A stretch of DNA of 55,314 nucleotides from Actinomycetota bacterium (GCA_016841065.1 JAENZW010000003.1:1-55314), one strand, 5' to 3'. Counted from the first letter of the stretch, positions 25,443 to 34,215 are shown. Made by a program: numbers and translations. Notes: generated by a model from the sequence alone, not told the origin.

Positions 25443-26600
25443 GTGAGAACCGCGAATCGCATGGCCAATCTGCCGCCGTACCTGTTCGCCGAGATCGACC
25501 GCAAGAAGGAGGCGAAGGTCGCGCAGGGCATCGACGTGATCTCTCTTGGAATCGGCGATCCCGACATGCCCACGCCGAACAACGTCATCGACGCCATGGC
25601 ACAGGCCATCCGCAACCCCGCGAATCACCGGTATCCGAGCTACTCGGGCGCGAAGCGCTACCGCGATGCATGCGCACAGTGGATGCGGAACCGATTTGAC
25701 GTCGATCTCGATGCGAACACCGAGGTTCTGGCGCTCATCGGCAGCAAGGAGGGCATCGCGCACCTCTTCCCGGCCTTCGTTGACCAGGGAGAGTACACTC
25801 TCGTGCCGGGCTGTGGCTATCCGGTGTACCACACCGGCGGCATCCTCGTCGGAGGGCTATCACACTTCATGCCGATGACGGAGGAGAACGACTTTCTCGC
25901 GGACTTCGAATCCACCCCCGCAGATGTCCTCGCCAAGGCCAAGATGATGTTCATCTCGTATCCGAACAACCCGACATCAGCTATCGCCACGGACGAGTAC
26001 TTCGATCGGGCAATCGCCTTTGCCCGCGAGCATGACCTTCTGCTCATCCACGACAACGCGTACTCCGAGATCGGCTTCGACGGATATCGCCCGCCCAGCA
26101 TCATGCAGCGGCCCGGCGCGCGTGACGTCGCGATCGAACTGTTCTCGTGCTCCAAGGCATACAACATGACCGGCTGGCGTGTCGCATTCGCCTGCGGCAA
26201 CTCGGAGGCCATTAAGGCGCTCGGCACCGTCAAGTCCAACATCGACTCGGGCATCTTCACCGCCGTGCAGGACGCCGCCATCGAGGCAATGCTCGGTCCG
26301 CAGGACATCGTTAACACGATGTCCGACCTCTACCAGCGACGTCGCGATCTAGTCGTCGACGCCCTCGCGGGTATCGGCATCATCGCACGCAAGCCCAAGG
26401 GGACCATCTACGTCTGGGCGCGGGTGCCGGAGGGCTACGACTCCGCCGGTTTCGCGACCAAGCTCCTCGATGAGGCCAACGTGATCGTGGCGGCGGGCAC
26501 CGCATACGGCCCGAGTGGCGAGGGCTACATCCGCATCTCACTTGCAACGCCCGATGACCGCATCTCCGAGGCAATCGAGCGCATCAAGAACACCCTCTAG
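25443..26600 (+). CDS. dapL: LL-diaminopimelate aminotransferase
   Basis: DapL makes LL-diaminopimelate from tetrahydrodipicolinate in one PLP-dependent step, bypassing the succinylase or acetylase branch. The 385-residue fold-type I aminotransferase has SLGIGDPDMPTP near the start, SYPNNPT, DNAYSEIGFDG and the PLP Lys238 in SCSKAYNMTGWR. It is placed with dapF, supporting DapL over another aspartate-type aminotransferase. The start may be GTG 25443 or ATG 25461 (MANLPPYLF). A small inverted repeat of CACACA/TGTGTG lies in the 133-base gap before it. Confidence 0.88.
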   Translation: MRTANRMANLPPYLFAEIDRKKEAKVAQGIDVISLGIGDPDMPTPNNVIDAMAQAIRNPANHRYPSYSGAKRYRDACAQWMRNRFDVDLDANTEVLALIGSKEGIAHLFPAFVDQGEYTLVPGCGYPVYHTGGILVGGLSHFMPMTEENDFLADFESTPADVLAKAKMMFISYPNNPTSAIATDEYFDRAIAFAREHDLLLIHDNAYSEIGFDGYRPPSIMQRPGARDVAIELFSCSKAYNMTGWRVAFACGNSEAIKALGTVKSNIDSGIFTAVQDAAIEAMLGPQDIVNTMSDLYQRRRDLVVDALAGIGIIARKPKGTIYVWARVPEGYDSAGFATKLLDEANVIVAAGTAYGPSGEGYIRISLATPDDRISEAIERIKNTL

Positions 26601-26616
26601 GGGAGGCGCACAGTAC

Positions 26617-27921
26617 TTGTCGGCGCGCAAACGCCAGTATCCCGAGACAGCCGATGACATCGACCAGCATCGCGAGCGCGCGGTGCTGGTGGGCATCGAC
26701 AACACTGACGCCGAATGGCCGATCGAAGAGTCGCTGGCCGAGCTCGAGCGCTTGGCGGACACTGCCGGCGCGACAGTGACAGGCAGCGTCACTCAGAAGA
26801 TGGACCGGCCGAATCCCCGGACCTTCATCGGCAAGGGCAAGGCAGAAGAGATCGCAACCCTCGCGCAAGCGACCAAGGCTACCGAGGTCATCTTCGATGA
26901 CGAGCTTACTCCCAGTCAGCAGGTCAATCTCGAGGGTCTGATGCCCGACGTGAGCGTACTCGACCGTACGCAGCTCATTCTCGACATCTTCGGCATGCAC
27001 GCGACAAGCCGTGAGGGCAAGCTCCAGGTCGAGCTTGCGCAACTCGAGTACCTGCTGCCTCGGCTGCGGGGCATGTGGGGACACCTCGAGCGCGAGCGAC
27101 TCGGCGGCGGTAGGGGAACGCGGTTCGGCGCAGGAGAGTCCCAGCTCGAAACCGACCGCCGAATGGCGCGCAAACGCGTCAGCGAGGTGAAACGCGAGCT
27201 CAAGCAGGTTTCCAGTGAGCGGCAACTCCAGCGCAAGGGGAGAGCCCGCTCTGGCGTCCTGCGAGTCTCGCTCGTCGGATACACCAACGCGGGTAAGTCG
27301 ACGCTGCTCAACGCGCTCACCGGCGCCGATGTCCTCGCGTACGACATGCTGTTCGCGACTCTCGACTCCACGACCCGGAAGCTCGAGCTCCCAGAGGGAC
27401 GGGAGATCACACTCACGGATACGGTGGGCTTCATCCACAAGCTACCTCACGGTCTAGTCGAGGCTTTCAAGTCAACCCTCGATGAGGTCGGTGAGGCTGA
27501 CCTGCTGCTTCACGTCACGGACGCTTCTGCACCACAGCGCGAGGCCCAGATGCAGGCCGTGCGGGAGGTGCTCGAGGAGATCGGCGCCCACAAGACACCG
27601 GGTGTCGTGGTCTTCAACAAGATCGACTCTGTTTCCGCCGACGACCGGGCCGTGCTCCTTCGGCGCTATCCAGGAGCGGTCTGTGTCTCGGCGTTGACCG
27701 GTGAGGGCATCAACACACTCTTGACCCGGATTGCCGAGGAAGGATCTCGCGACAGCATGACTCTTACGCTCCTCGTGCCATACACTCGCGGCGACATCGT
27801 GAGGCTCGCTCACGAGCGCGCCCGCATCATCACCGAGAGCCACTCCGCTGAGGGCACTGAGCTCGTCATTCTTGTGCCGGAGGCGCTCGAGTCGATCTTC
27901 GCCGAATACCGACGGGGCTAA
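26617..27921 (+). CDS. hflX: GTPase HflX
   Basis: HflX binds 50S subunits and rescues or splits stalled 70S ribosomes under stress. The 434-residue protein has a glycine-rich N-terminal domain with NPRTFIGKGKAEEI, a coiled-coil linker with RLGGGRGTRFGAGESQLETD, and the G domain with G1 GYTNAGKS (residues 221-228), DTVGFIHKLP and NKID. TTG 26617 is selected because GGGGAGG (26600-26606) is well placed and the extra upstream codons belong to dapL in another frame. It runs toward the convergent lexA gene, 14 bases away. Confidence 0.95.
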   Translation: MSARKRQYPETADDIDQHRERAVLVGIDNTDAEWPIEESLAELERLADTAGATVTGSVTQKMDRPNPRTFIGKGKAEEIATLAQATKATEVIFDDELTPSQQVNLEGLMPDVSVLDRTQLILDIFGMHATSREGKLQVELAQLEYLLPRLRGMWGHLERERLGGGRGTRFGAGESQLETDRRMARKRVSEVKRELKQVSSERQLQRKGRARSGVLRVSLVGYTNAGKSTLLNALTGADVLAYDMLFATLDSTTRKLELPEGREITLTDTVGFIHKLPHGLVEAFKSTLDEVGEADLLLHVTDASAPQREAQMQAVREVLEEIGAHKTPGVVVFNKIDSVSADDRAVLLRRYPGAVCVSALTGEGINTLLTRIAEEGSRDSMTLTLLVPYTRGDIVRLAHERARIITESHSAEGTELVILVPEALESIFAEYRRG

Positions 27922-27935
27922 GGGATCAGCTCGGC

Positions 27936-28559
27936 CTAGATGCGACGAAAGAGCGCAACAACCTTCCCAAGAATGGACACGTCGCGAGCGTAGATCGGCT
28001 CCATGGTGCTGTTCTCCGGTTGCAGGCGCACCCTATCAGCCTCCCGGAAGAACCGCTTCACTGTCGCGTCCTCTTCAAGGAGAGCGACCACTATGTCGCC
28101 ATCAGTTGCGGTGTTCTGTTGGCGAACGACAACGAAATCGCCGTCCAGAATGCCGGCTTCGATCATCGAGTCACCACGCACTCGCAGTATGAAGGTCGAT
28201 TCGTCCGCCATCTCAACAGGTAGAGACATCGTCGATTCGATGTTTTCGGCGGCGAGCAGCGGCTGCCCGGCAGCAACCTGACCGACGAGCGGCACAGCCC
28301 GCACCTGTCCATAGTCGATAGCGCGTTCGGTGTCCCGGAAGTCAAGAACCTCGAGCGCACGTGGCTTCGATGGATCTCGACGGACGAAACCCTTGGTCTC
28401 CAGCGCAGCAAGGTGGGCGTGCACGGTCGAAGATGAAGACAGACCGACCGCCTCACCGATCTCTCGAACGGAGGGTGGGAAGCCCCGCCTATGGATTTCG
28501 GCGCGGATGAACTCTAGGATCTGACGCTGCCGGTCGGTGAGCTCGCGTTCGTAAGCCAT
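27936..28559 (-). CDS. lexA: SOS repressor LexA
   Basis: The 207-residue repressor has a winged-helix DNA-binding domain with the recognition helix [21 protein letters not shown]. Next comes the self-cleavage site Ala97-Gly98, then the peptidase dyad Ser131 (RGDSM) and Lys168 (TVKRF). RecA filaments trigger its cleavage. The start is ATG at 28559, after AGGGGGTC; a longer open frame upstream runs through the promoter and is not coding. Its operators are visible in its own promoter, in the divergent LysM gene promoter and before recA. Confidence 0.97.
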   Translation of the reverse strand: MAYERELTDRQRQILEFIRAEIHRRGFPPSVREIGEAVGLSSSSTVHAHLAALETKGFVRRDPSKPRALEVLDFRDTERAIDYGQVRAVPLVGQVAAGQPLLAAENIESTMSLPVEMADESTFILRVRGDSMIEAGILDGDFVVVRQQNTATDGDIVVALLEEDATVKRFFREADRVRLQPENSTMEPIYARDVSILGKVVALFRRI

Positions 28560-28594
28560 CAAGACCCCCTGAACCCGAAAGTATGTTCGTGGCA

Positions 28595-28634
28595 AGTGTA
28601 CGGTAGCAGCGCCACGCATGCAAACAGGCGTTCG
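28595..28634 (-). promoter_or_regulatory. lexA promoter with SOS box
   Basis: Reading the minus strand, TTGCAT (28618-28623) and TACACT (28595-28600) are 17 bases apart. CGAACGCCTGTTTG (28621-28634) overlaps the -35 and differs from CGAAC-N4-GTTCG at one base. This predicts autoregulation of lexA. Confidence 0.8.
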
Positions 28635-28664
28635 CCTACTGACCGCCTGTAGTGCAGGAAAAGG

Positions 28665-28713
28665 TTGCATACGAACACCTGTTCGCTATACAATGTGTGC
28701 GAACACGTGTTCG
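28665..28713 (+). promoter_or_regulatory. Promoter of the LysM gene with two LexA boxes
   Basis: TTGCAT (28665-28670) and TACAAT (28689-28694) form a promoter with an 18-base spacer that holds CGAACACCTGTTCG (28672-28685). A second perfect box, CGAACACGTGTTCG (28700-28713), lies near the expected start of transcription. The box centres are 28 bases apart. Confidence 0.88.
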
Positions 28714-28770
28714 TGTCAGACCCACGAAGTAGGGTGTGCGGGCAGCACCGATCTCTGGCAGGAGGGAACC

Positions 28771-29130
28771 ATGCACACCGAAAGCTCACTTCACGACAAC
28801 AGACGTACACGCTCCGCAGTGCAGACGAGAGGGCTCACCGCCACTGAAGCCGTCCTCATCGCGATCCTGATGGTCGCTCTCGCAGTCACACTTGCCGCGG
28901 CGCTCAGGACTCCGACAGCAAACCTCGACACCCCGACCATCACGATTCGAGTAGAGAACGCCGACACCCTCTGGAACATCGCGAGCCGTCACTCTATCCC
29001 TGGACGTGGCACCGCCGAGACCGTTGACCTCATCACGGACCTGAATGGGCTTTCGTCCTCGTCGCTGAGCGCCGGGCAGACGCTACTCGTACCAGCCGTT
29101 CGTCCCGTGGGAGAGGTTGCGCAGCGCTAG
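28771..29130 (+). CDS. SOS-induced LysM membrane protein (YneA / Rv2719c / DivS position)
   Basis: This 119-residue protein has a charged cytoplasmic start, one membrane helix (about 24-45) and an outer LysM domain (about 57-108) with ENADTLWNIASRH and LSAGQTLLVPA. The start is ATG 28771 with GGAGGG at 28761-28766. It is divergent from lexA and next to nrdR, exactly where Bacillus has yneA and mycobacteria have Rv2719c, small LysM proteins that delay cell division during DNA damage. Two LexA boxes in its promoter support the same role. Sequence alone does not prove division inhibition. Confidence 0.82.
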   Translation: MHTESSLHDNRRTRSAVQTRGLTATEAVLIAILMVALAVTLAAALRTPTANLDTPTITIRVENADTLWNIASRHSIPGRGTAETVDLITDLNGLSSSSLSAGQTLLVPAVRPVGEVAQR

Positions 29131-29192
29131 CCTCGAATCGCCTTCCTGAGGCGGTTCCCAAGGGACGGTGATTTGGGGCAAAATCCGCGTTT

Positions 29193-29245
29193 ACACCCTA
29201 TATCTTGTGTGCTAGGCTGCGAAAAGGCCAACATATAGGGGTGGG
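29193..29245 (+). promoter_or_regulatory. Probable pair of NrdR boxes
   Basis: ACACCCTATATCTTGTGT (29193-29210) has the ACAC...ATAT...GTGT form of NrdR operators. A second, weaker copy in opposite orientation, CCAACATATAGGGGTG (29228-29243), has its ATAT core 33 bases away, about three helix turns. NrdR boxes normally come in such pairs. They precede nrdR itself and so the whole nrd operon. Confidence 0.6.
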
Positions 29246-29252
29246 GAGTGCC

Positions 29253-29699
29253 ATGCGCTGTCCGTTTTGCGGCAACGCCGAGACCAAAGTGGTTGACTCA
29301 CGAGTTACCGAGGGTCAGGACGCCATCAGAAGGCGTCGCGAGTGTCTCGCGTGTCAGCAGCGTTTCACCACCTACGAACGGCGCGAAGAGATGCCTCTCA
29401 TGATTCTCAAACGAGACGGCTCCACGGAACCGTTCGATCGCGGCAAACTGCTACGCGGCCTCGTCGTGGCCACCGCGAAGCGCAACGTGCCGATTGAGCG
29501 CCTCGAGACGCTCATCGGCGAGATCGAGTCTGAACTCCACAATTCATTCAACTACGAGATCGAGTCCAAGCAACTCGGTGACGTGGTTCTTCGGCGATTG
29601 AAGGACCTCGACAAGGTCGCCTACATCCGTTTCGCATCCGTCTACAAGTCCTTCCAGGATCTCGACGAGTTCACATCCGAGCTCAAAGACCTGCAATAG
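29253..29699 (+). CDS. nrdR: Transcriptional repressor NrdR
   Basis: NrdR senses dATP/ATP and represses ribonucleotide reductase genes. The 148-residue protein starts with the zinc ribbon CPFCGN ... CLACQQRF, followed by the family's FTTYERRE link and an ATP-cone domain. ATG 29253 follows GTGGGGAG; the upstream in-frame ATG at 29205 lies inside a predicted NrdR box and is rejected. nrdD follows after about 60 bases, so self- and operon control are likely. Confidence 0.96.
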   Translation: MRCPFCGNAETKVVDSRVTEGQDAIRRRRECLACQQRFTTYERREEMPLMILKRDGSTEPFDRGKLLRGLVVATAKRNVPIERLETLIGEIESELHNSFNYEIESKQLGDVVLRRLKDLDKVAYIRFASVYKSFQDLDEFTSELKDLQ

Positions 29700-29760
29700 A
29701 GGATCGCCGGTGGGCGGAGTTTGCTCTGTCCACCATGAGTGTTGGGAGCAGGAGATGGTG

Positions 29761-31923
29761 ATGGAGCGCGTCGTCAGTGTCATTCGGCCAGCCGCCGCCC
29801 CGCACGTGGCGGATTCCACGGACATAGCTCTCCTTGTGTCCACGAACTCCCGTCAGGAAATCGACACGTGGGATAGGTCAAAGATTGCGGATTCCCTCAT
29901 CAAGGAGGCGGGAGTCGCGTCCGACGTCGCGCACGAAATCGCCGAAGCAGTTGAGGACCGGATCGACCGGACGAATCTCCTCACCGTCACGACCGCTATC
30001 ATCCGCGAGATTGTCGACCTCGAACTTCTTGAGCGAGGTCTCACAATCGCGCACAAGAAGCATAGCCACCTCGGACTTCCAATGTGGGATGTCGAGCAGA
30101 TCATCTCGAACGCCAACAAGGAGAACTCGAACACCACGCACAACCCGGAGTCGATCAATCTCACGCTCGCGGAGACGATTCTGAAGGAGTTCGCTCTTCG
30201 GCGCGTGTTCACGGAGGACGTGGCGGAAGCCCACTATGTGGGCGACATTCACCTCCACGACCTCGGCTTTATCGTCCGACCGTACTGCGGCGGACACTCT
30301 CTCGAGTACATCAAGAAGTTCGGGCTCAACCTTCCCAACATCACCAGCGTTTCGAAGCCCGCGAAGCATGCCGAAGTGCTGATCGGTCACATGGTGAAGA
30401 TGGCCAGCGCCCTTCAGGCGCACTACGCCGGCGCCGTCGGATGGGAAGCAGTCAACGTATTCCTCGCTCCCTACCTGGTCGGCAAAACCGCCGAGCAACT
30501 AGACCAGCTCGCCCAGATGTTGATATTCGAGTTCAACCAGCTCGCGGGGGCGCGCGGGTCGCAGGTCGTCTTCACTGACTTCAACCTCTACTACAACGTA
30601 CCCAGGCACTTCGCAGACACCCCGGCTATCGGTCCCGGCGGCGAGTACACGGGCAAGACGTACCGGGACTACGAGCACGAGGCACAGGCCTTCCTTCGCG
30701 CGATGTTCGACGTGTATATGCGAGGGGACGCACACGGCAAGACGTTCGTCTTCCCGAAGCCCCTGCTGCATATCAGCGAGGACTTCTTCCGCACCCCCGG
30801 TCACGAGGAGTTCCTCGATCTCGCCTGCACTGTGGCGGCGAAGCAGGGGATCACATACTTCGTCTTCGACCGGGGCGACGAGGTCACGGTCTCGCAGTGC
30901 TGCCGTCTCAAGCTCAAGCTGAGCGAGGAGCAGCTCATCGAGACATCGACGCCCGAACGCATGCGCTTCTCCGCGCTTCAGAACGTCACGATCAATCTGC
31001 CCCGAATCGCATACAAGGCGCGGGGCAATGACACGGCGCTGTTCATGGAGGTCAACCGCGCGCTCGAACTGGTGGCCAAGGCGCACGTTCAGAAGCGTGA
31101 GTTCGTGCAAAGCCTTGTTGACCTGGGCGAAGAGGGACCGTTGGGCCTCCTGTGTCAGAAGCTCGACGGAGAGCCGTACCTCAAGATGGATCGATTGACC
31201 TATCTCGCGGGACTCATCGGTCTCAATGAGATGGTGCAGGTGCATATTGGCCAGCAACTCCATGAATCGGACGAAGCCCTAAGGTTCGGGTTGAAGGTCA
31301 TATCTGCCATGAGCCTGAAGTGCAGGGAGCTCTCGAAGCGCTACGGTGTCAACCTCGTTCTCGAGGAGAGCCCGGCAGAGTCCGCGGGCTACCGGCTAGC
31401 CAAACTCGACATGAAGTACTGGCCTGACCAGACTTCGGGCGTCGTCAAGGGCGATTTGACCAGCGAGAACTACTACTACACGAACTCCGTGCACATCGCG
31501 GTCGATGCACCGGTCGATTACATCGACCGCGTCGAGAAGCAGTCGCGATTCCACCCGCTCATCGAAGCTGGAGCGATCGTCCACGTGTGGTTGGGAGAGC
31601 ACGAGCCCGATTGCGGCGCGATTCGTTCGTTCGTCGAGAAGACGTTCCGGAACACCCAGTGCGCCCAAATCGCCTTCAGCCCCGAGTTCACGGTGTGCGA
31701 GTCCTGTCAGAGGACCTCTAGGGGACTTCGGACTCAGTGTCCGAACTGCGGCTCGCTGGATGTCTACGGCGTTACTCGCATCGTCGGCTACTTCTCGAAG
31801 GTACAGACGTGGAATCGCAGCAAGGTGGGTGAGCTGTACGACAGGGTGAGGACATCACTTGGCGACCCCAACGCCTCCAGAAATTCGGTCGCTCAGAACG
31901 AGAGAAATGCCCCTGCCGCCTAG
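29761..31923 (+). CDS. nrdD: Anaerobic ribonucleoside-triphosphate reductase, class III
   Basis: NrdD makes deoxynucleotides from NTPs using a glycyl radical, without oxygen. With ATG 29761 it has 720 residues: an ATP-cone near 20-100, active-site Cys176 (YCGGHS), a Cys380-Cys381 pair (SQCCRLK), a zinc site Cys646/649/660/663, and the radical site Gly676 in RIVGYF. The radical motif is Ile-Val-Gly-Tyr-Phe rather than the E. coli-like VCGYL, a tolerable variation. AGGAG directly before ATG 29755 favours the second ATG at 29761; GTG 29710 is also in frame. A redoxin gene and the activase follow. Confidence 0.93.
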   Translation: MERVVSVIRPAAAPHVADSTDIALLVSTNSRQEIDTWDRSKIADSLIKEAGVASDVAHEIAEAVEDRIDRTNLLTVTTAIIREIVDLELLERGLTIAHKKHSHLGLPMWDVEQIISNANKENSNTTHNPESINLTLAETILKEFALRRVFTEDVAEAHYVGDIHLHDLGFIVRPYCGGHSLEYIKKFGLNLPNITSVSKPAKHAEVLIGHMVKMASALQAHYAGAVGWEAVNVFLAPYLVGKTAEQLDQLAQMLIFEFNQLAGARGSQVVFTDFNLYYNVPRHFADTPAIGPGGEYTGKTYRDYEHEAQAFLRAMFDVYMRGDAHGKTFVFPKPLLHISEDFFRTPGHEEFLDLACTVAAKQGITYFVFDRGDEVTVSQCCRLKLKLSEEQLIETSTPERMRFSALQNVTINLPRIAYKARGNDTALFMEVNRALELVAKAHVQKREFVQSLVDLGEEGPLGLLCQKLDGEPYLKMDRLTYLAGLIGLNEMVQVHIGQQLHESDEALRFGLKVISAMSLKCRELSKRYGVNLVLEESPAESAGYRLAKLDMKYWPDQTSGVVKGDLTSENYYYTNSVHIAVDAPVDYIDRVEKQSRFHPLIEAGAIVHVWLGEHEPDCGAIRSFVEKTFRNTQCAQIAFSPEFTVCESCQRTSRGLRTQCPNCGSLDVYGVTRIVGYFSKVQTWNRSKVGELYDRVRTSLGDPNASRNSVAQNERNAPAA

Positions 31924-31969
31924 GTCTCGCTTGGTTGGATCCTGAAAGTCACGAAGATACGGAGGAACG

Positions 31970-32215
31970 GTGAGAATCAAGCTCTTCATCCAGGATGACT
32001 GTCCACGATGCCCTGCCGCGAAGCATGCCGTGAGCGAGTTCGACGCGGTCGAGGTCTACGACGTCGGGGAGATGGACGGGCTTGCCGAAGCGTCCTTCCA
32101 CAGCATCCTGTCGACTCCGACGATCCTGGTCGTCGACTCGGCGGGCAACGAGGTTGGCGGCTGGCGGGGCGTCATCCCCGAGCCCTCCGAGTTGCGCCAT
32201 CTCCTGGCGCAGTAG
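31970..32215 (+). CDS. Glutaredoxin/thioredoxin-like small redox protein
   Basis: The 81-residue protein has a thioredoxin fold with the CPRC active site (Cys11, Cys14) at the end of the first strand, a cis-Pro in STPTILVV, and no signal peptide. The start is GTG 31970 behind GGAGG. It lies between nrdD and the activase gene, so it probably supplies electrons to NrdD, as NrdH-type redoxins do for some class III reductases that do not use formate. Its own reductase is not in the window. Confidence 0.82.
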   Translation: MRIKLFIQDDCPRCPAAKHAVSEFDAVEVYDVGEMDGLAEASFHSILSTPTILVVDSAGNEVGGWRGVIPEPSELRHLLAQ

Positions 32216-32223
32216 CCTCCTCC

Positions 32224-32985
32224 ATGGCCCTTGCATCCACAGCGAAGTCACGAATGCAGCTCTGCGTCGAAGCGGCCCCTTCATCGTCCTCTTCGGCACG
32301 CATCGCGGGGTGGAATGGGGCCGGCATGTTGGATTGGCCTGGCCGAATGGCCACCACCGTCTTCATTGGAGGCTGCAATCTCGCGTGCGCATTCTGCCAC
32401 AACCCGGATCTCATCTGTCCGACACCGCCCGAGATGTCCCGGCTTGATGACCTCATGGAGCACTGCCACGCGCGACGTTCGTGGATAGACGGAGTCGTCA
32501 TCACAGGCGGAGAGCCGACGTGCGACCCTGCGCTGTTCTCCCTCCTCGACGAGTTCGCCGCGATGTGCGTCCCGGTCAAACTCGACACCAACGGCACGAA
32601 CCCGGAGGCTCTCGCTTCGATTCTCGACTCGGGGCTTGTAGCATACGTGGCCATCGACATCAAAGCGCTCCCGGAACGCTATGCCCAGGTCACAGGGATG
32701 TCCAGAGCTTGGGATCGGGTGGGGAAGAGCGTGGACATCCTGCTGCACTCCACGATTCCGCATGAGTTCCGCACGACCGCGTTTCCCGAGGCTGTGGACC
32801 TCGACGATCTGGAGAAGATCGCGGAGTTGATAGGCGGCGGGGATCACTACGCTCTTCAGCAGTTCAGGCCAGACCATACCCTCGATCCGCAGGCGCGCGA
32901 TGTACGGCCGTACGACGGAGACGATCTCCGCCGAGCTGCCGAGGCGTGCGCGAAGTGGATCCCGACGACGATTCGTGGAGCGTGA
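32224..32985 (+). CDS. nrdG: Anaerobic ribonucleotide reductase activating protein (radical SAM)
   Basis: A radical-SAM enzyme of about 253 residues with the triad Cys51-x3-Cys55-x2-Cys58 (CNLACAFC), preceded by [15 protein letters not shown] and followed by VVITGGEPT. This is the TIGR02495-type activase that installs the glycyl radical in NrdD. The first 35 residues after ATG 32224 are not typical of the family and no good ribosome site stands there, so the real start could lie slightly downstream. The gene sits 8 bases after the redoxin gene and 4 bases before dut. Confidence 0.88.
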   Translation: MALASTAKSRMQLCVEAAPSSSSSARIAGWNGAGMLDWPGRMATTVFIGGCNLACAFCHNPDLICPTPPEMSRLDDLMEHCHARRSWIDGVVITGGEPTCDPALFSLLDEFAAMCVPVKLDTNGTNPEALASILDSGLVAYVAIDIKALPERYAQVTGMSRAWDRVGKSVDILLHSTIPHEFRTTAFPEAVDLDDLEKIAELIGGGDHYALQQFRPDHTLDPQARDVRPYDGDDLRRAAEACAKWIPTTIRGA

Positions 32986-32989
32986 ACCC

Positions 32990-33421
32990 GTGAGACTCGC
33001 CATCAAGCAGCTCGACTCCGGCCTTCCGGTTCCCCGATACGCCCATGACGGCGACGCCGGCCTCGATCTCATGGCTGCCGAAGAGGTGCGCCTCGAACCG
33101 TTCGAACGCGCATTGATTCCCACCGGCATCGCGGTGGCGATTCCGGAAGGGTACGCGGGCTTCGTCCAGCCGCGCAGTGGTCTCGCCATCAAACAGGGGC
33201 TTTCCATCGTCAACACACCGGGCCTCATCGACAGCCACTACCGCGGCGAGGTCAAGGTCATCGCCATCAACCTCGATCCCCACGAACCCATCACCCTCGC
33301 CCGGGGCGACAAGCTCGCCCAACTCGTCATCCAGGCAGTCGCGCGCGTTGAGATCGAGACTGTGGACGAACTCGACGAGACGGTGAGAGGGGAGGGGGGG
33401 TTTGGAAGCACCGGCGTCTGA
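32990..33421 (+). CDS. dut: dUTP diphosphatase
   Basis: The trimeric-type dUTPase of 143 residues splits dUTP to dUMP and PPi, preventing uracil in DNA and giving the dTMP precursor. The five motifs are visible: [37 protein letters not shown] and the C-terminal [12 protein letters not shown] 32990 follows GGAGCGTGAACCC. It belongs to the nrd operon and overlaps the next gene by 20 bases. Confidence 0.95.
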   Translation: MRLAIKQLDSGLPVPRYAHDGDAGLDLMAAEEVRLEPFERALIPTGIAVAIPEGYAGFVQPRSGLAIKQGLSIVNTPGLIDSHYRGEVKVIAINLDPHEPITLARGDKLAQLVIQAVARVEIETVDELDETVRGEGGFGSTGV

Positions 33422-33881
33422 TAGACCCCGCATCCGCGTCGCGGCGCTCATCCTACGCGAAGGTCGCGTCGTCCTGGCCCGTCATCGTGCAGGTGATCGC
33501 ACATACCATCTGCTACCAGGCGGCGGAGTGGATTGGGGCGAGTCCCTGGAGCAGGCGCTCATTCGCGAAGTCGCCGAAGAGACCGGCCTGCAGTGCTCTG
33601 TCGGTCGTCCGATCATTCTCTCCGACACCATCGCGCCCGATAACACGCGTCATGTCGTGAACATCGTGTTTCGCTGCGAAGCTATCTCCGGGGTCATCAC
33701 GCAGAATCCGGCGGATACCCGGGTCGAGACCGTGGACCTGGTGGCACCCGAACAGCTCGCGTCGCTCGACATGAGACCGCCTATTGCGGAGCCCATCCGG
33801 GCGTTCATCGACGATCCGAACATCCCGACGGTCTATCTCGGCATGCTGTACCGACCAGAATCGGAGCATGACTTGACATAA
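33402..33881 (+). CDS. Nudix hydrolase
   Basis: This 159-residue protein has the complete Nudix box: Gly, five residues, Glu, seven residues, then REVAEETGL. It starts at TTG 33402, just behind a very purine-rich GGGGAGGGGGGG inside the end of dut, so it is translationally coupled. Position in a dNTP operon suggests clean-up of damaged or non-canonical nucleotides (MutT-like), but Nudix substrates cannot be read from the motif. It is the last clear plus-strand gene before a structured gene-poor stretch. Confidence 0.9.
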   Translation: MEAPASDRPRIRVAALILREGRVVLARHRAGDRTYHLLPGGGVDWGESLEQALIREVAEETGLQCSVGRPIILSDTIAPDNTRHVVNIVFRCEAISGVITQNPADTRVETVDLVAPEQLASLDMRPPIAEPIRAFIDDPNIPTVYLGMLYRPESEHDLT

Positions 33882-33991
33882 GTATAGGTTCGGGCGACGC
33901 GTCGTCGACATTCGAGAGGAGGTAGCTCACGAATACATGTGTCGCCTGGCAATGATGAATGTTCCACCCGCAATGGAAGGACGATTTGACT

Positions 33992-34039
33992 ATGGAGCGG
34001 TTCTTCGGATTCCGAGAGCGTGGGACCTTGTTCGGCTAG
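33992..34039 (+). pseudogene. Possible N-terminal remnant of an NCS2 purine/pyrimidine permease
   Basis: ATG at 33992 follows AAGGACG at normal spacing and reads MERFFGFRERGTLFG before a TAG. The first 12 residues resemble the conserved start of NCS2 permeases, and the likeness stops at once afterwards. Such a cut-off suggests a deletion scar, but 12 residues are few and chance is possible. Confidence 0.3.
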
Positions 34040-34149
34040 GATTCTCCGACAACAGACAGGACCCACGCGGCCGAAGCAGCCGCAGAGTAGACGAATACCG
34101 CTCGCGCGATCTGAACTGCAAGATCAGTCGCAAGACGGTTTCGATAGCC

Positions 34150-34183
34150 GGCCCCGGGCTGTGCATGCGCACGGTCCGGGGCC
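34150..34183 (+). repeat. Long inverted repeat (15-pair hairpin)
   Basis: GGCCCCGG and CCGGGGCC pair perfectly. Between them GCT/GGT (wobble pairs in RNA) and GTGC/GCAC continue the stem to an ATGC loop. It is followed by GCAGCTCTTGC, not a T-tract. It is the strongest structure in the gap and may belong to an RNA gene. Confidence 0.6.
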
Positions 34184-34215
34184 GCAGCTCTTGCAGGGTA
34201 TTGGCAGATATGGTT

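Noticed and set aside
31696-31791. NrdD lacking a glycyl-radical site
   Set aside because: The motif differs from E. coli, but Arg-Ile-Val-Gly-Tyr follows the four-Cys zinc site at the expected distance, so the site is judged intact.
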